This document shows, in pieces, positions 41,387 to 50,151 of a stretch of DNA of 64,000 nt (position 1 is the first letter of the stretch; each line of letters opens with the position of its first letter). This stretch comes from Aquincola tertiaricarbonis (GTDB lineage Bacteria > Pseudomonadota > Gammaproteobacteria > Burkholderiales > Burkholderiaceae_C): NCBI RefSeq assembly GCF_000969605.1, contig NZ_JZUE01000006.1, positions 124,001 through 188,000 on the forward strand, written 5' to 3'. Under the pieces are notes generated by a model, which was given only the letters and a program-made list of their open reading frames with translations, was not told the DNA's origin and did no database searches. Position numbers and translations under genes: made by a program.

Positions 41387-42394
41387 ATGCACACCACCAT
41401 GCTTCACCGCGGCCAGTGGGCGGCCCGGTGGCCGCTGCCGCTGCTGGCCATGCTGCTGGCGCTGCTGGCCTGCCTGCCGGCGCAGGCCCAGCGCCATGAC
41501 GAAGGCGACGGCTGGCGCATCCTGCAGGCACGCTACGGCACCGCCGAACGCCATGTGGACGTGACGGACCGCCTGCGCGAACTGGCACGCGAGGACCGCG
41601 GCTTCAAGCTCACCAACAAGACCTTCGGCATCGACCCCGACCCCGGCCGCGTGAAGACGCTGCGCATCCACGCCCGCGGCAGCGATGGCCGCACCCGCAC
41701 CTTCGAATACCGCGAAGGCAGCCAGGTGGACGGCGGCCGGTTCGCCGGCTGGTCGGGCGGCGGCTGGGGCCAGGGCGGCTGGAACGGCGGCTGGAGCGGC
41801 GGCGGCTCCGGCGGCCAGCAGGCCGAAGGCGAGTACGAGATCCTGCAGGCCCGCTATGGCACCGCGCGGCGCAACATCGACGTGACCGACCGGCTGCGCG
41901 AACTGGCACGCCAGGACCGCAGCTTCAAGATGGGCAACAAGACCTTCGGCACCGATCCCGACCCGGGCCAGGTGAAGACGCTGCGCATCCATGCGCGCTC
42001 CGAACGCGGCGGCACCCGCACCTTCGAGTACCGCGAGGGCAGCGTGGTGGACGGTGCGATGTTCTCCGGCTGGAGCGGCGGCGGCTGGGGCAACGGCGGC
42101 TGGAACGGCGGCTGGAACGGTGGCTGGGGCGGCGGCAGCGGCGGCGGCCACCAGGCCGGGGAGCTGCAGATCCTCAGCGCCAGCTACGGCGCCGGCAGCC
42201 GCCAGGCCGACGTGACGCAGCGGCTGCAGTCCATGGTCAACGGCCGCTTCCTGGAGCTGCCGGTGAGCAACGACGTCTTCGGCTACGACCCCGCGCCAGA
42301 GACGCCGAAGATGCTGCGCGTGACCTACCGCGACACCGAAGGCCGCGTGCGCACGGTGACGGCCTCGGAGCGGCAGATCCTGCGCATCCGCTGA
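41387..42394 (+). CDS. Exported protein with three DUF3395-like repeats joined by Gly/Trp-rich linkers
   Basis: A 335-aa exported protein (signal peptide to about AQA-Q35). It has three copies of a ~70-residue domain (44-113, 150-222, 260-335), each with an ILQARYG or ILSASYG start, DVTxRL, a FGxDPxPG or FGYDPAPE centre and a TFEYREGS or VTASERQ end. This pattern resembles DUF3395 of DnaJ-C11-type proteins. Linkers at ~119-147 and ~226-256 are almost only Gly and Trp (GWSGGGWGQGGWNGG). Copies 1 and 2 are close to identical, indicating recent duplication. The site of action is periplasmic or extracellular; the function is unknown. Confidence 0.82.
   Translation: MHTTMLHRGQWAARWPLPLLAMLLALLACLPAQAQRHDEGDGWRILQARYGTAERHVDVTDRLRELAREDRGFKLTNKTFGIDPDPGRVKTLRIHARGSDGRTRTFEYREGSQVDGGRFAGWSGGGWGQGGWNGGWSGGGSGGQQAEGEYEILQARYGTARRNIDVTDRLRELARQDRSFKMGNKTFGTDPDPGQVKTLRIHARSERGGTRTFEYREGSVVDGAMFSGWSGGGWGNGGWNGGWNGGWGGGSGGGHQAGELQILSASYGAGSRQADVTQRLQSMVNGRFLELPVSNDVFGYDPAPETPKMLRVTYRDTEGRVRTVTASERQILRIR
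41516..42391 (+). repeat. Intragenic repeats of ~210-228 nt
   Basis: Units 41516-41725, 41834-42052 and 42164-42391 encode the three DUF3395-like domains. The first two are much more alike than either is to the third, and are separated by short GGC/TGG-rich tandem units (41744-41815 and 42062-42145) prone to slippage. Confidence 0.75.
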
Positions 42395-42472
42395 CGCCGC
42401 GTACAGCTTGCAAAACAGGCGCCTGCCGAGCCGGGGTATTCTCTGCAGCCGTTCACTGCACAGAAAGAGACG

Positions 42473-42739
42473 ATGGCCACCGCCGCAAAGAAGACTGGCG
42501 CTTTCATGAAGCCCCTGAAGCCCAGCCCCGAACTCGCCAAGATCGTCGGCGACGAACCGCTGGCCCGCACCGAGGTCACCAAGCGGGTGTGGGACTACAT
42601 CAAGGCCAACAACCTGCAGAACCCGGCCAACAAGCGCAACATCCTGTGCGATGGCGCGCTGAAGGCCGTGATGGGCAAGGACGAGGTCACGATGTTCGAG
42701 ATGACCGGCCTGGTGGGCAAGCACCTCAGCACCACCTGA
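42473..42739 (+). CDS. SWIB/MDM2 domain protein
   Basis: A small basic protein of 88 aa holding a single SWIB domain (FMKPLKPSPELAKIVGDEPL, TEVTKRVWDYIKANNLQNP, KRNILCDGALKAVMG). Bacterial SWIB proteins are thought to bind DNA or chromatin-like proteins; they are typical of chlamydiae and many proteobacteria. Here it adds to the nucleoid-type HU protein at 29448. The ATG is preceded by AAAGAGA. It is monocistronic and convergent with exonuclease III. Confidence 0.92.
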   Translation: MATAAKKTGAFMKPLKPSPELAKIVGDEPLARTEVTKRVWDYIKANNLQNPANKRNILCDGALKAVMGKDEVTMFEMTGLVGKHLSTT

Positions 42740-42766
42740 AGCCGCCATGCGGCCGCTGCGCGTCGC

Positions 42767-43549
42767 CTAGCCGTCCGCCAGTTCGATCCAGGCCGGTGCA
42801 TGGTCGCTGGCCTTCTCGCGGCCGCGCACCGCCTTGTCCACGCCGGCCGCGCGCAGCCGGGCCAGGGCCGGTGCATTGAGCATCAGGTGGTCGATGCGCA
42901 GACCCGCATCCCGCTGCCAGCGCTGGCGCAGGTAGTCCCAGAAGGTGTAGAGCGGCGCGTCCGGATGCAGGTGCCTCAGCGCATCCGTCCAGCCTGCCGA
43001 CTGCATCGCCTGGAAGGCGGCCCGGCTCTCGGGCTGCAGCAGCGCATCCTTCTTCCACGAGCGCGTGGAATAGATGTCGGCCACCGCATCGGTAGGCACC
43101 ACGTTGTAGTCGCCGGCCAGCACCACCGGCATGCCGTCGCCGCGCAGCGTGGCCGCATGCGCGTTCAGGCGGGCCATCCAGGCCAGCTTGTAGTCGAACT
43201 TGGGGCCGGGCTGCGGATTGCCGTTGGGCAGGTACAGCGAAGCCACCACCACGCCCTGCACCTGCGCTTCCAGGTAGCGGCTGTGGGTGTCGGCCTCGTC
43301 GCCCGGCAGGCCGCGGCGGATCTCCACCGGCTCGCTGCCACGCGCCAGCAGCGCCACGCCGTTGAAGCCCTTCTGCCCATGCCACAGCACGCCGTAGCCG
43401 GCGTCGCGTATGGCCGCTTCGGGGAAGGTGGCGTCGGAGGTCTTGATCTCCTGCAGGCAGGCCACGTCGGGCTTCGATTCCTCCAGCCATTCCAGCAGCC
43501 GCGGCAGCCGGCTGTGGATGCCGTTGACGTTGTAGGTGGCGATCTTCAT
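42767..43549 (-). CDS. xthA: Exodeoxyribonuclease III
   Basis: A Mg2+-dependent AP endonuclease/3'-5' exonuclease of base-excision repair, 260 aa. Conserved elements: MKIATYNVNGI, LQEIKTSD (metal-binding Glu), GDYNVVPTD, RIDHLML and the catalytic SDHAP. Full length and intact. It is cotranscribed after DUF1615 only if transcription passes from 44725, since DUF1615 and xthA run in the same direction but xthA lies downstream by 6 nt (DUF1615 ends 43556, xthA starts 43549). Cytoplasmic. Confidence 0.94.
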   Translation of the reverse strand: MKIATYNVNGIHSRLPRLLEWLEESKPDVACLQEIKTSDATFPEAAIRDAGYGVLWHGQKGFNGVALLARGSEPVEIRRGLPGDEADTHSRYLEAQVQGVVVASLYLPNGNPQPGPKFDYKLAWMARLNAHAATLRGDGMPVVLAGDYNVVPTDAVADIYSTRSWKKDALLQPESRAAFQAMQSAGWTDALRHLHPDAPLYTFWDYLRQRWQRDAGLRIDHLMLNAPALARLRAAGVDKAVRGREKASDHAPAWIELADG

Positions 43550-43555
43550 GGTTGT

Positions 43556-44725
43556 CTAGTCAGGTGATGCGGCGTTGGCGCGCTGCAGGCAGCGGCGGTA
43601 GCGCTCATCCACGCGGCGGGCAAACCATTCGGTGGTGAGCTTGCGGGTGATCTTGGGGCTTTGCAGGTCGATGCGCGGCAGCACCGCGCGCGGCAGCGGC
43701 TGGCCTTCCAGCTTCTCGGCCAGGGCGAACACCCGCTCCCACAGCCGGCTGCGCTCGAAGTCGGGCGCATCGCCACGCTCCAGGTCGCGGCGGATGGCGG
43801 CATGGTTCATGTCCAGCCGGCCGGCCAGCACCCGCGTGGCCAGCTCGGTGCTGCCGGGTCGCTCGTCGGCATCGGCACCATGGCGCACCAGGTCGCCATC
43901 CAGCGCCAGCGGAATGCCCGAGGCCTTGCTCACCGCGTTCTGGAAGGCGGCATTGCGGCTGGCATGGCGGCCGGCATTGAAGTCCGCGAAGCGGTACAGC
44001 GGCTGCGGATAACTGGCCGGGTAGTCCAGCAGATGGGCGATGCCGAAGTAGAGGCCGCCGCGCCGGCTGAACACCTCGTGCCGGACGCTGCCGGCCATGG
44101 GATAGGGATAGGTCCGCTGCTGGGCATGGGCTTCGGCAAAGGCGATGCTCACCTGCATCGGGCCGCCGGTGCGCACCGGGTTGCGCCCGGCCAGGAAGCG
44201 CCTGCCGAGCGGCACCATGCCGATGAGGTCCTCGAAGATCTCGCTCAGCTCACGCTCGGTGCGGGCGTTGTCGATGCGCTCGGCGTAGCTCTTGCCGTTG
44301 GGCGAATCCACCTGCAGCGCGGCGCGCACCAGCAGCATCGGCACGCCGGCGCGCTCGGCCTGGCGCTCGATCTCCCGCCAGGCGATGCCCGACAGGCCGG
44401 CCACCGGCGGATCGGCGCGGTAGCTGGATTCCTGCTCTGTCACGGCCAGGGCCGCGCACAGGTTCGACGGCGTGGCGGGCAGCTCCAGCGCGGCCAGTGC
44501 GGCCACCACGTCGGTGGCCCAGCCCTGCGCGCCGGCCAGCTGCGCCGGCAGCAGCTGCACCACCAGCTGCCGCGCCTGCGTGGGCGGCAGGCCGGCTTCG
44601 CGCTGCTCCGCAGGCGGCGTGGCGCAGCCGGCCAGCAGGGCCAGGCAAGCCAGCGCGGCCATCGGCGCCGCCAGCCGGGCCGAGCCGCGGCGACGGGATG
44701 AACGACATGGGAAGGTCAACTGCAT
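43556..44725 (-). CDS. DUF1615 domain lipoprotein
   Basis: A predicted lipoprotein of 389 aa with lipobox LAGC at Cys34 and the DUF1615 pattern: NLCAALAVTEQESSYRADPP, GRNPVRTGGPMQVSIAFAEA, VFSRRGGLYFGIAHLLDYP. The EQESS region resembles the catalytic Glu context of lytic transglycosylases, so a murein-related role is conceivable. The ATG at 44725 lies 62 nt from the divergent hydrolase gene, and its stop is 6 nt before xthA. Confidence 0.86.
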   Translation of the reverse strand: MQLTFPCRSSRRRGSARLAAPMAALACLALLAGCATPPAEQREAGLPPTQARQLVVQLLPAQLAGAQGWATDVVAALAALELPATPSNLCAALAVTEQESSYRADPPVAGLSGIAWREIERQAERAGVPMLLVRAALQVDSPNGKSYAERIDNARTERELSEIFEDLIGMVPLGRRFLAGRNPVRTGGPMQVSIAFAEAHAQQRTYPYPMAGSVRHEVFSRRGGLYFGIAHLLDYPASYPQPLYRFADFNAGRHASRNAAFQNAVSKASGIPLALDGDLVRHGADADERPGSTELATRVLAGRLDMNHAAIRRDLERGDAPDFERSRLWERVFALAEKLEGQPLPRAVLPRIDLQSPKITRKLTTEWFARRVDERYRRCLQRANAASPD

Positions 44726-44787
44726 CGGCCCATTCTGTGCCAAGCCCCGCCGCCGGCAGCGGGCGGGCCGATTGCCCTGCCCAGCGC

Positions 44788-45630
44788 ATGACCACGCATC
44801 CCAAGGACCCCGCGCGCTGGCGCCAGTGCCTCCAAGGCCGGGCCGGCGTCTTCTCGTACACCGGCGACCCGCGCTTCGCCTACAGCCTGTACGTGCCGCC
44901 ACACGACCGGCAACAGCCGCCGCCGGGCCTGCTGGTGACGGTGCACCACAGCCTGCGCAACTTCATCGAATGCCGGGACCTGTTCAGCGACTTCGCGCAG
45001 CGGCACCGGTTGGTGGTGCTGGCGCCGCTGTTCCCGATCAACGTGCTGGGCGACGGCGAAGCCGATGGCTACAAGTACCTGGTGGAAGGCCCGCTGCGCT
45101 ACGACCTGCTGCTCGACGGCATGGTGCAGGCGGTGGCCGCGGACACCGGCTGCGACGGCAGCCGCTTCCTGCTGCAAGGCTATTCCGGCGGCGGCCAGTT
45201 TGCGCAGCGCTACTTCCTGCTGCATCCGCAGCGGCTGCGCGCCGTGGCCATCGGTGCGCCGGGGCAGGTGACGCTGCTGGACGACCAGGCCGACTGGTGG
45301 GCCGGCGTGCGCGACATCGGCGAACGCTTCGGACGGCCGCTGGACCTGGCAGCGCTGCGCCGCGTACCGGTGCAGCTGGTGGTGGGCAGCGAAGACACCC
45401 GCACCGACGAAATCGGCCCCGCCCCGCCCAGTCGCTACTGGCGCAGCGAAGAGGAACGCCGGCAGTCGCACCGCGGCGACCGGCTGCGCAAGCTGCAGCA
45501 GTCGTACGCCGACGCCGGCATCACTGCAGAGCTGGAGGTGATGCCGGGCGTGCCGCACGGCCATGGCACGACGCCGGCCATCGCGCTGGCGCAGCGGTTC
45601 TTTGAGCGGTGTTTGTCGGTGGATGGCTGA
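44788..45630 (+). CDS. Alpha/beta hydrolase
   Basis: A soluble alpha/beta hydrolase of 280 aa. The nucleophile elbow is GYSGGG (~132-137), followed by the acid in QLVVGSEDTRTDE and a likely catalytic His in GVPHGHGT near the end. The N-terminal part (LVTVHHSLRNFIECRDLFSD) is like polyhydroxybutyrate-depolymerase/feruloyl-esterase-type hydrolases. No signal peptide. Divergent from DUF1615. Substrate unknown. Confidence 0.84.
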   Translation: MTTHPKDPARWRQCLQGRAGVFSYTGDPRFAYSLYVPPHDRQQPPPGLLVTVHHSLRNFIECRDLFSDFAQRHRLVVLAPLFPINVLGDGEADGYKYLVEGPLRYDLLLDGMVQAVAADTGCDGSRFLLQGYSGGGQFAQRYFLLHPQRLRAVAIGAPGQVTLLDDQADWWAGVRDIGERFGRPLDLAALRRVPVQLVVGSEDTRTDEIGPAPPSRYWRSEEERRQSHRGDRLRKLQQSYADAGITAELEVMPGVPHGHGTTPAIALAQRFFERCLSVDG

Positions 45631-45761
45631 TGGCATCGGCTTGTCTAGACAGGTTCGTGCCGCTGCCGTAGGTGCTGTTTTTGTTCGCCCGCCACGCGGG
45701 GGGCGGTGCCCGGCGGGCGCCGTGCCAGGGCACCTTCATGCGCAGCACCACCGCTCCGACA

Positions 45762-45784
45762 TTTGCGCAGGCGCCGTGCGCAAA
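45762..45784. terminator. Hairpin between convergent genes
   Basis: TTTGCGCA (45762-45769) and TGCGCAAA (45777-45784) form a perfect 8-bp stem with a 7-nt loop, 14 nt past the DUF3606 gene. A second 8-bp pair, CGCCCGCC (45686-45693) with GGCGGGCG (45712-45719), lies nearer the hydrolase end. Together they probably terminate both convergent transcripts. The rest of the 167-nt gap shows no gene. Confidence 0.5.
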
Positions 45785-45797
45785 CACGCGAGCCAAG

Positions 45798-46019
45798 TCA
45801 GCCCTGCCCAGCCGCCTCGATCCGCTCCGCATTGGTGGTGCTGCGCGTACCCTTCAGGTGCATCTCCACATCGGCGGCCTTGTCGCCGACGGCGGCGACG
45901 GCTTCCTTCAGCTGTTCCTCGGTGCTGTCGAGCTTCTTGGCCCACTGGGCTACGTCGGCCTCGTCGTCCATGCGGATGCGGGCGGGTTCCTGGCCGTGGT
46001 TGGTGTTGTCGTTGGTCAT
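45798..46019 (-). CDS. DUF3606 domain protein
   Basis: A small acidic protein of 73 aa. The core RIRMDDEADVAQWAKKLDST followed by EEQLKEAVAAVGDKAADVEM is the DUF3606 pattern, a short helical domain of unknown function often induced in general stress. The ATG at 46019 has AGGAGA upstream. Soluble, no cysteine. It is 108 nt downstream of the frameshifted c-di-GMP gene and may have its own promoter. Confidence 0.85.
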   Translation of the reverse strand: MTNDNTNHGQEPARIRMDDEADVAQWAKKLDSTEEQLKEAVAAVGDKAADVEMHLKGTRSTTNAERIEAAGQG

Positions 46020-46127
46020 GCGGGTCTCCTGTTCAGCTTGAACCGCATGGTCGCCCGCACACCCGCCGCGGGCCGCCAGACGGCTCCGGCAGGCCACGTA
46101 GGAATGCGCCCGCGCGCGCCGGCCTGT

Positions 46128-48231
46128 CTAGTCGAGCAGCGCCGGCCGGCCGGTGTGCCAGCCCTGCGCATAGTGCACGCCGATCTCCTGCAGCGCGCTG
46201 AGGATGTCGGCGTTCTCCACCCATTCGGCCACCGTCTGCAGGCCGCACACCATCGCCACGCGGTGGATGGATTCGACGATGGCGCGGTTCTGCGCATCGG
46301 TGTGCATGTCCTTGACGAAGGAGCCGTCGATCTTCACCACGTCGACCGCCAGCTGCCGCAGGTACGAGAAGGACGACAGCCCCACGCCGAAGTCGTCCAG
46401 CGCGAAGCGCGCGCCCCGCTTGCGCCAGGCGGCGATGAAGCGGTGGGCCGCCTCCAGGTTGCCGATGGCCGCGGTCTCGGTGATCTCGAAGCACACGCGC
46501 CGCGGATCCACGTCATGCGCCTCGAACAGCGCCAGCACGTCGGTGAGGAAGGTGGCATCGCCCAGCGACTGGCCCGACACGTTGATTGCGCAATGCGCCG
46601 GCGGCGTGGCCTGCATCCAGGCCAGCGCATGGCGGAACACCCAGCGGTCCAGCTCGCCCATCAGCTGGTAGCGCTCGGCCGCGGGGATGAACAGCGCCGG
46701 CGGCACGAGGCGGCCGTCGTCGCCGCGCAGGCGCAGCAGCACCTCGCAATGCGAGGTGCCGGGCAGCGCCGCGCCGGTGCCGACGATGGGCTGGCCATGC
46801 AGCTCGAAGCGGTCCTCGGCCAGTGCGCGGCGCAATACCGCCACCCAGTGCATCTCGCCGCGGCGGCCCTCCACCTGGGCATCGGCCTCGGCCGCGAAAT
46901 GCACGCGGTTGCGGCCCGCCTCCTTGGCCGCGTGGCAGGCCACGTCGGCATCGCTGAGGGCCCGCAGCGCATTGCCGTCGCTGCGCAGCAGCGGCGCGAT
47001 GCCGATGCTGGCGGTGAGCCGGTGCTCCAGCCCCAGCCACACGAAGCGGTGTGCCGCAATGCGCTCGCGCAGCGCCTCGCAGCGCTGGATGCCGTCCTCC
47101 GGACCGCACCGGGCGAGGATGAGGCCGAACTCGTCCGCGCCCAGCCGGGCCACCACGTCGCTGTGGCGGGTGCCGGCCTGCAGCAGGCGGCCGATCTCGG
47201 CCAGCAGCGCATCGCCCGCCGCATGGCCCACGGTGTCGTTGATCACCTTGAACTGGTCCAGGTCCAGGTGGCACAGCAGGTCGCCCGGCGCCTGCGCCGG
47301 CGGCCGCCCGCCCGGGGCCAGCAGTCGCTCGAACTCGCGTCGGTTCATCAGGCCGGTGAGCGCGTCCTGCCGCAGCTCGCGTTCCACCCGCTCGGCCTGG
47401 CGGTGCTGCTCGGTGACGTCATGGGCCACCCACACCATGCCCAGCAGGCCGCCGCCGGCATCCAGGATGGGCGAGGCACTGTGCTGCACCCGGCGCAGGC
47501 TGCCATCGGCCCGCAGCAGCAGCACCGGGCCGCCGGCCGCCGATGTGCTGCGCTGCTGCAGGCAGGCCAGCACCGGCGAAGGCAGCGGCAGCCGGTCGTC
47601 GGTGGACAGCAGCGCCACCGCGTCGGCGAAGGGGCAGCCGCACAGGCTGCCCGCGGCCACCCCCAGCAGCGCATGCGCAGGCGGGTTCATGCTGTCGATG
47701 CGGCCCTGGGCGTCGGTGGTGATGACCGCGTCGCTGAGCGACTGCAGCGTCACCCGCAGCCGCTCGGTCTGGGCCTGCAGCTGTGCGTGGCGCAGGGCCA
47801 GCTGGGCGGCGCTGTCCTCGGCCTGCCGGCGCGGCACGCAGCGCGCGCTCGTGCCGGCGCGTGGCCTCGGCACTGAACAGCGTGATGCTGGTGACGGACT
47901 CCTGCCCGGGCTTGGCAGGCTGCACGCGGGCATGGGCCAGCACCGGCATGCCACGGCCGTCCGGCGCGCGGAAGTCGAACGAGATCTCATGCGCGAAGCC
48001 CTGCAGCTGCAGCAGCGGCGTGTAGTGCGTCTCGTGGAAGATGCGGCTGCCCGGCGAGAGCACGTCCTGCAGCCGCAGCCGGCCCTCGATCTCGGCCAGC
48101 GGCCGGCCGCACCACTGCGCCACCAGCGCATTGGCACGCAGGATGAGGCCGTTGTCGGCGGTGTAGAGGTGGCCGCACTGCGCGCTGTCGGGCAGCAGCG
48201 GCAGCAGCGCTTCGGCCGCGGGCGCGCTCAC
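46128..48231 (-). pseudogene. PAS-PAS-GGDEF-EAL c-di-GMP protein interrupted by a frameshift
   Basis: Two overlapping frames make up one protein of about 700 aa. The first, from GTG 48231, encodes a PAS domain (GHLYTADNGLILRANALVAQ, LSPGSRIFHETHYTPLLQLQ). Near 47828-47835 the frame shifts by one base and continues with RRQAEDSAAQLALRHAQLQ, a second PAS, a GGDEF domain with a GADEF active-site variant, and an EAL domain (EVLLR, FEITET, DDFGVGLSS, KIDGSF) whose catalytic residues look intact. Removing a single G restores one continuous frame. The GTG overlaps the hydrolase stop as GTGA. Either a genuine mutation, a recoding site, or an assembly error. Confidence 0.8.
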
Positions 48232-49049
48232 CGCGCCGCCGTGGTGGCGGGCAGGCGGTCGACGAAGCCCCGCAGCGCGGCGGTGGTTTCCTCGGGCGCG
48301 CTCAGGTGCGGGCAATGGCCGGTGGCACGCAGCCGCAGCAGCTCGCCGCGCGGCAGCTGCTCAAGCAGGTAGTCGCCCACCGCCAGCGGGGCCAGCGCAT
48401 CGTCGGCGCACTGCAGCACCAGGCAGGGCGGCTGCACATGGGCCAGGTCGGCGCGGTGGTCGGCCAGGAAGGTGACCCGCGCGAAGTGGCGCGCCACCGC
48501 CGGATTGCCGGCGCAGAAGCTGTTGGCCAGCGCGTGGCCCAGCTCGGGGCGGTCCGCGTTGCCCATGATCACCGGCGCCATCATGCGGGCCCAGGAGAAG
48601 TAGTTGCTGTCCAGCGTGTCCAGCAGCTCGTCGATGTCGTCGGCCTCGAAGCCGCCCTGGTAGCCCGGGTGATTCAGGTAGCAGGGATTGGGCGCCACCA
48701 GCGCCAGCGCGCTGAACAGCTCCGGCCGCAGCCGCGCCGCCAGCACGCCGATCATGGTGCTGACCGAATGTGCCACCAGCACCGGCCGGTGCAGGCCGGC
48801 GGCTTCGCACACCCCGATCAGGTCCTGCGCATGGCCCAGCAGCGTGCCGTGGCGCTGCGTGTCATAGGCCGCCGGATCAGCGCCGCCGGAGCCGGCGTAA
48901 TCGAACAGCAGCACCTCGTGGTCGGCCTCGAGGGCCGGGGCCACCTGGCGCCACACCTGCTGGTCGCAGCCGTAGCCATGGGCAAAGACGATGGCACGGG
49001 GATGTCCGGCATTCAGCCGGCGGACGTTGTGGCGATCGAGGACGTTCAT
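48228..49049 (-). CDS. RsbQ/KAI2/D14-like alpha/beta hydrolase
   Basis: A 273-aa alpha/beta hydrolase with the RsbQ-type nucleophile HSVS (S95), acid D216 or D217 (QCADDALAP) and H248 (GHCPHLSAP); an HGYGCDQQVWRQVAPAL oxyanion region matches RsbQ closely, and total length and triad spacing do too. RsbQ in Bacillus is required for the PAS-domain phosphatase RsbP, presumably by providing a ligand. Here the stop codon overlaps the start of a PAS-domain c-di-GMP protein (GTGA), so the same hydrolase-PAS partnership is likely. The ligand is unknown. Confidence 0.87.
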   Translation of the reverse strand: MNVLDRHNVRRLNAGHPRAIVFAHGYGCDQQVWRQVAPALEADHEVLLFDYAGSGGADPAAYDTQRHGTLLGHAQDLIGVCEAAGLHRPVLVAHSVSTMIGVLAARLRPELFSALALVAPNPCYLNHPGYQGGFEADDIDELLDTLDSNYFSWARMMAPVIMGNADRPELGHALANSFCAGNPAVARHFARVTFLADHRADLAHVQPPCLVLQCADDALAPLAVGDYLLEQLPRGELLRLRATGHCPHLSAPEETTAALRGFVDRLPATTAAR

Positions 49050-49122
49050 TGCCCGCTGCTATCGGCCCGCGGCGCAGCGTATTGAGGGTGCAGGGGCGCC
49101 CCTGTGGCATCGAGCGCAGCCG

Positions 49123-49137
49123 GGGGCTTGCAGCCCC
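49123..49137 (-). terminator. Hairpins downstream of the IclR gene
   Basis: GGGGCT-TGC-AGCCCC (49123-49137) and the palindrome CAGGGGC/GCCCCTG (49091-49104) occupy the 149-nt gap between the IclR gene (ending 49199) and the RsbQ-like start. They probably end the IclR transcript; the rest of the gap must hold the promoter of the RsbQ-like operon, which I could not fix. Confidence 0.45.
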
Positions 49138-49198
49138 TGCTTCGGTTACACCACCCCGGCAAATACTGCCGAAGCGACGTCCTGCACCGGCAATTTGC

Positions 49199-49993
49199 TC
49201 AGGCGCTGCGGCGCTGCGCACGCGCCAGCATCGGCGAGGCCTTGCTGGCGGCCATCACGTCCTGCGCGGTGGCCAGCAGGGCCGGGGCCAGCGCCTCCAT
49301 GCGGGCTTCGGTCAGGCGCACCAGCGGGCCGGCGATGGTGATGACGCCGATGGCTGGGCCGCCCGGCGCGCGCACCGGTGCGGCCATGGCGGACATGCCG
49401 GGCGCAAACATCTCCACGATGGTGCTGTAGCCCTGCCGGCGCGCGGTGCGCAGGCAGGCCAGCAGCGCCTTGACGGTGGTGGGTGCGCGGGGGCCGAACT
49501 GCTCGGGCTGGCCAAAGCCCTGGCGCGCCACGCGCTCCAGCGCCTCTTCGTCGCTGAGCGTGGACAGCAGCGCATGGCCGGCCGCGCTGCACGACAGCTG
49601 GACCGCCAGGCCCATGTCGGGGTCGTAGCGCAGGCCGCGGGTGGCGCCCTGCGCCTTGGCCACGAACACCAGGTCCTCGCCGTCCACCACGCCCATGCGC
49701 ACCAACTCGCCCGACTCATGCGCCAGGCCGTCCAGCAGCGGCTGGGCCACGTCCACCACGCCGGAATTGCTGAGGAAGCTCAGGCCCAGCGACACCAGTT
49801 TGACGGTCAGGGTGTAGTCGCCATGGTCGCGCTCCTGGCGCACATAACCGTACTCGGCCAGCTCGGCCAGCAGCCGGTGGGTGACGCTGAGCGGTATGCC
49901 CAACTCGGTGGCGATGAAGGACAGCGAACACCCTCCGGGATGCGCAGCCAGCGTCTCCAGCACGTTGAAGCTTCTTTGAAGTTTTGAACTCAT
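49199..49993 (-). CDS. IclR-family transcriptional regulator
   Basis: A 264-aa IclR protein: winged HTH at ~8-60 (RSFNVLETLAAHPGGCSLSF, PLSVTHRLLAELAEYGYV) and a GAF-like effector domain (GVVDVAQPLLDGLAHESGE, SAAGHALLSTLSDEE). It diverges from the TRAP-transporter operon; two palindromes in between resemble IclR operators. The usual mode is a repressor or activator released by a small aromatic or organic acid. Confidence 0.92.
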   Translation of the reverse strand: MSSKLQRSFNVLETLAAHPGGCSLSFIATELGIPLSVTHRLLAELAEYGYVRQERDHGDYTLTVKLVSLGLSFLSNSGVVDVAQPLLDGLAHESGELVRMGVVDGEDLVFVAKAQGATRGLRYDPDMGLAVQLSCSAAGHALLSTLSDEEALERVARQGFGQPEQFGPRAPTTVKALLACLRTARRQGYSTIVEMFAPGMSAMAAPVRAPGGPAIGVITIAGPLVRLTEARMEALAPALLATAQDVMAASKASPMLARAQRRSA

Positions 49994-50065
49994 CTGTAAC
50001 AGGCCGCCGGGGGCCTTGTGGGGCTGCCCACGCACTCTAACGCCCGACCCCATGAATCAACGGCT

Positions 50066-50097
50066 GGGAAGCGTATTCCCTAGTGGAAACACTTTCC
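50066..50097. promoter_or_regulatory. Two IclR-type operator palindromes
   Basis: GGGAA-N5-TTCCC (50066-50080) and GGAAA-CAC-TTTCC (50085-50097) have perfect arms and centres 18 bp apart. The second, preceded by T, is close to the known IclR target form TGGAAA-N3-TTTCCA. They lie between the divergent IclR gene and dctP, so the regulator probably binds here to control itself and the TRAP string. Confidence 0.6.
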
Positions 50098-50151
50098 GTT
50101 TTTCTTATGCTGACGGCCAAGATTCACCTTTCTGAATACAGGAGAACCCCC

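Noticed and set aside
41744-42145. Short GGC/TGG repeats as a CRISPR-like or regulatory array.
   Set aside because: They are in frame within the exported repeat protein and encode its Gly/Trp linkers; spacers are lacking.
45642-45651. TGTCTAGACA, a perfect 10-bp palindrome containing rare CTAG, as an operator.
   Set aside because: It lies after the stop of one gene and before the convergent end of another, with no promoter to regulate; similar TGTCTAG strings nearby are just stop-codon contexts.
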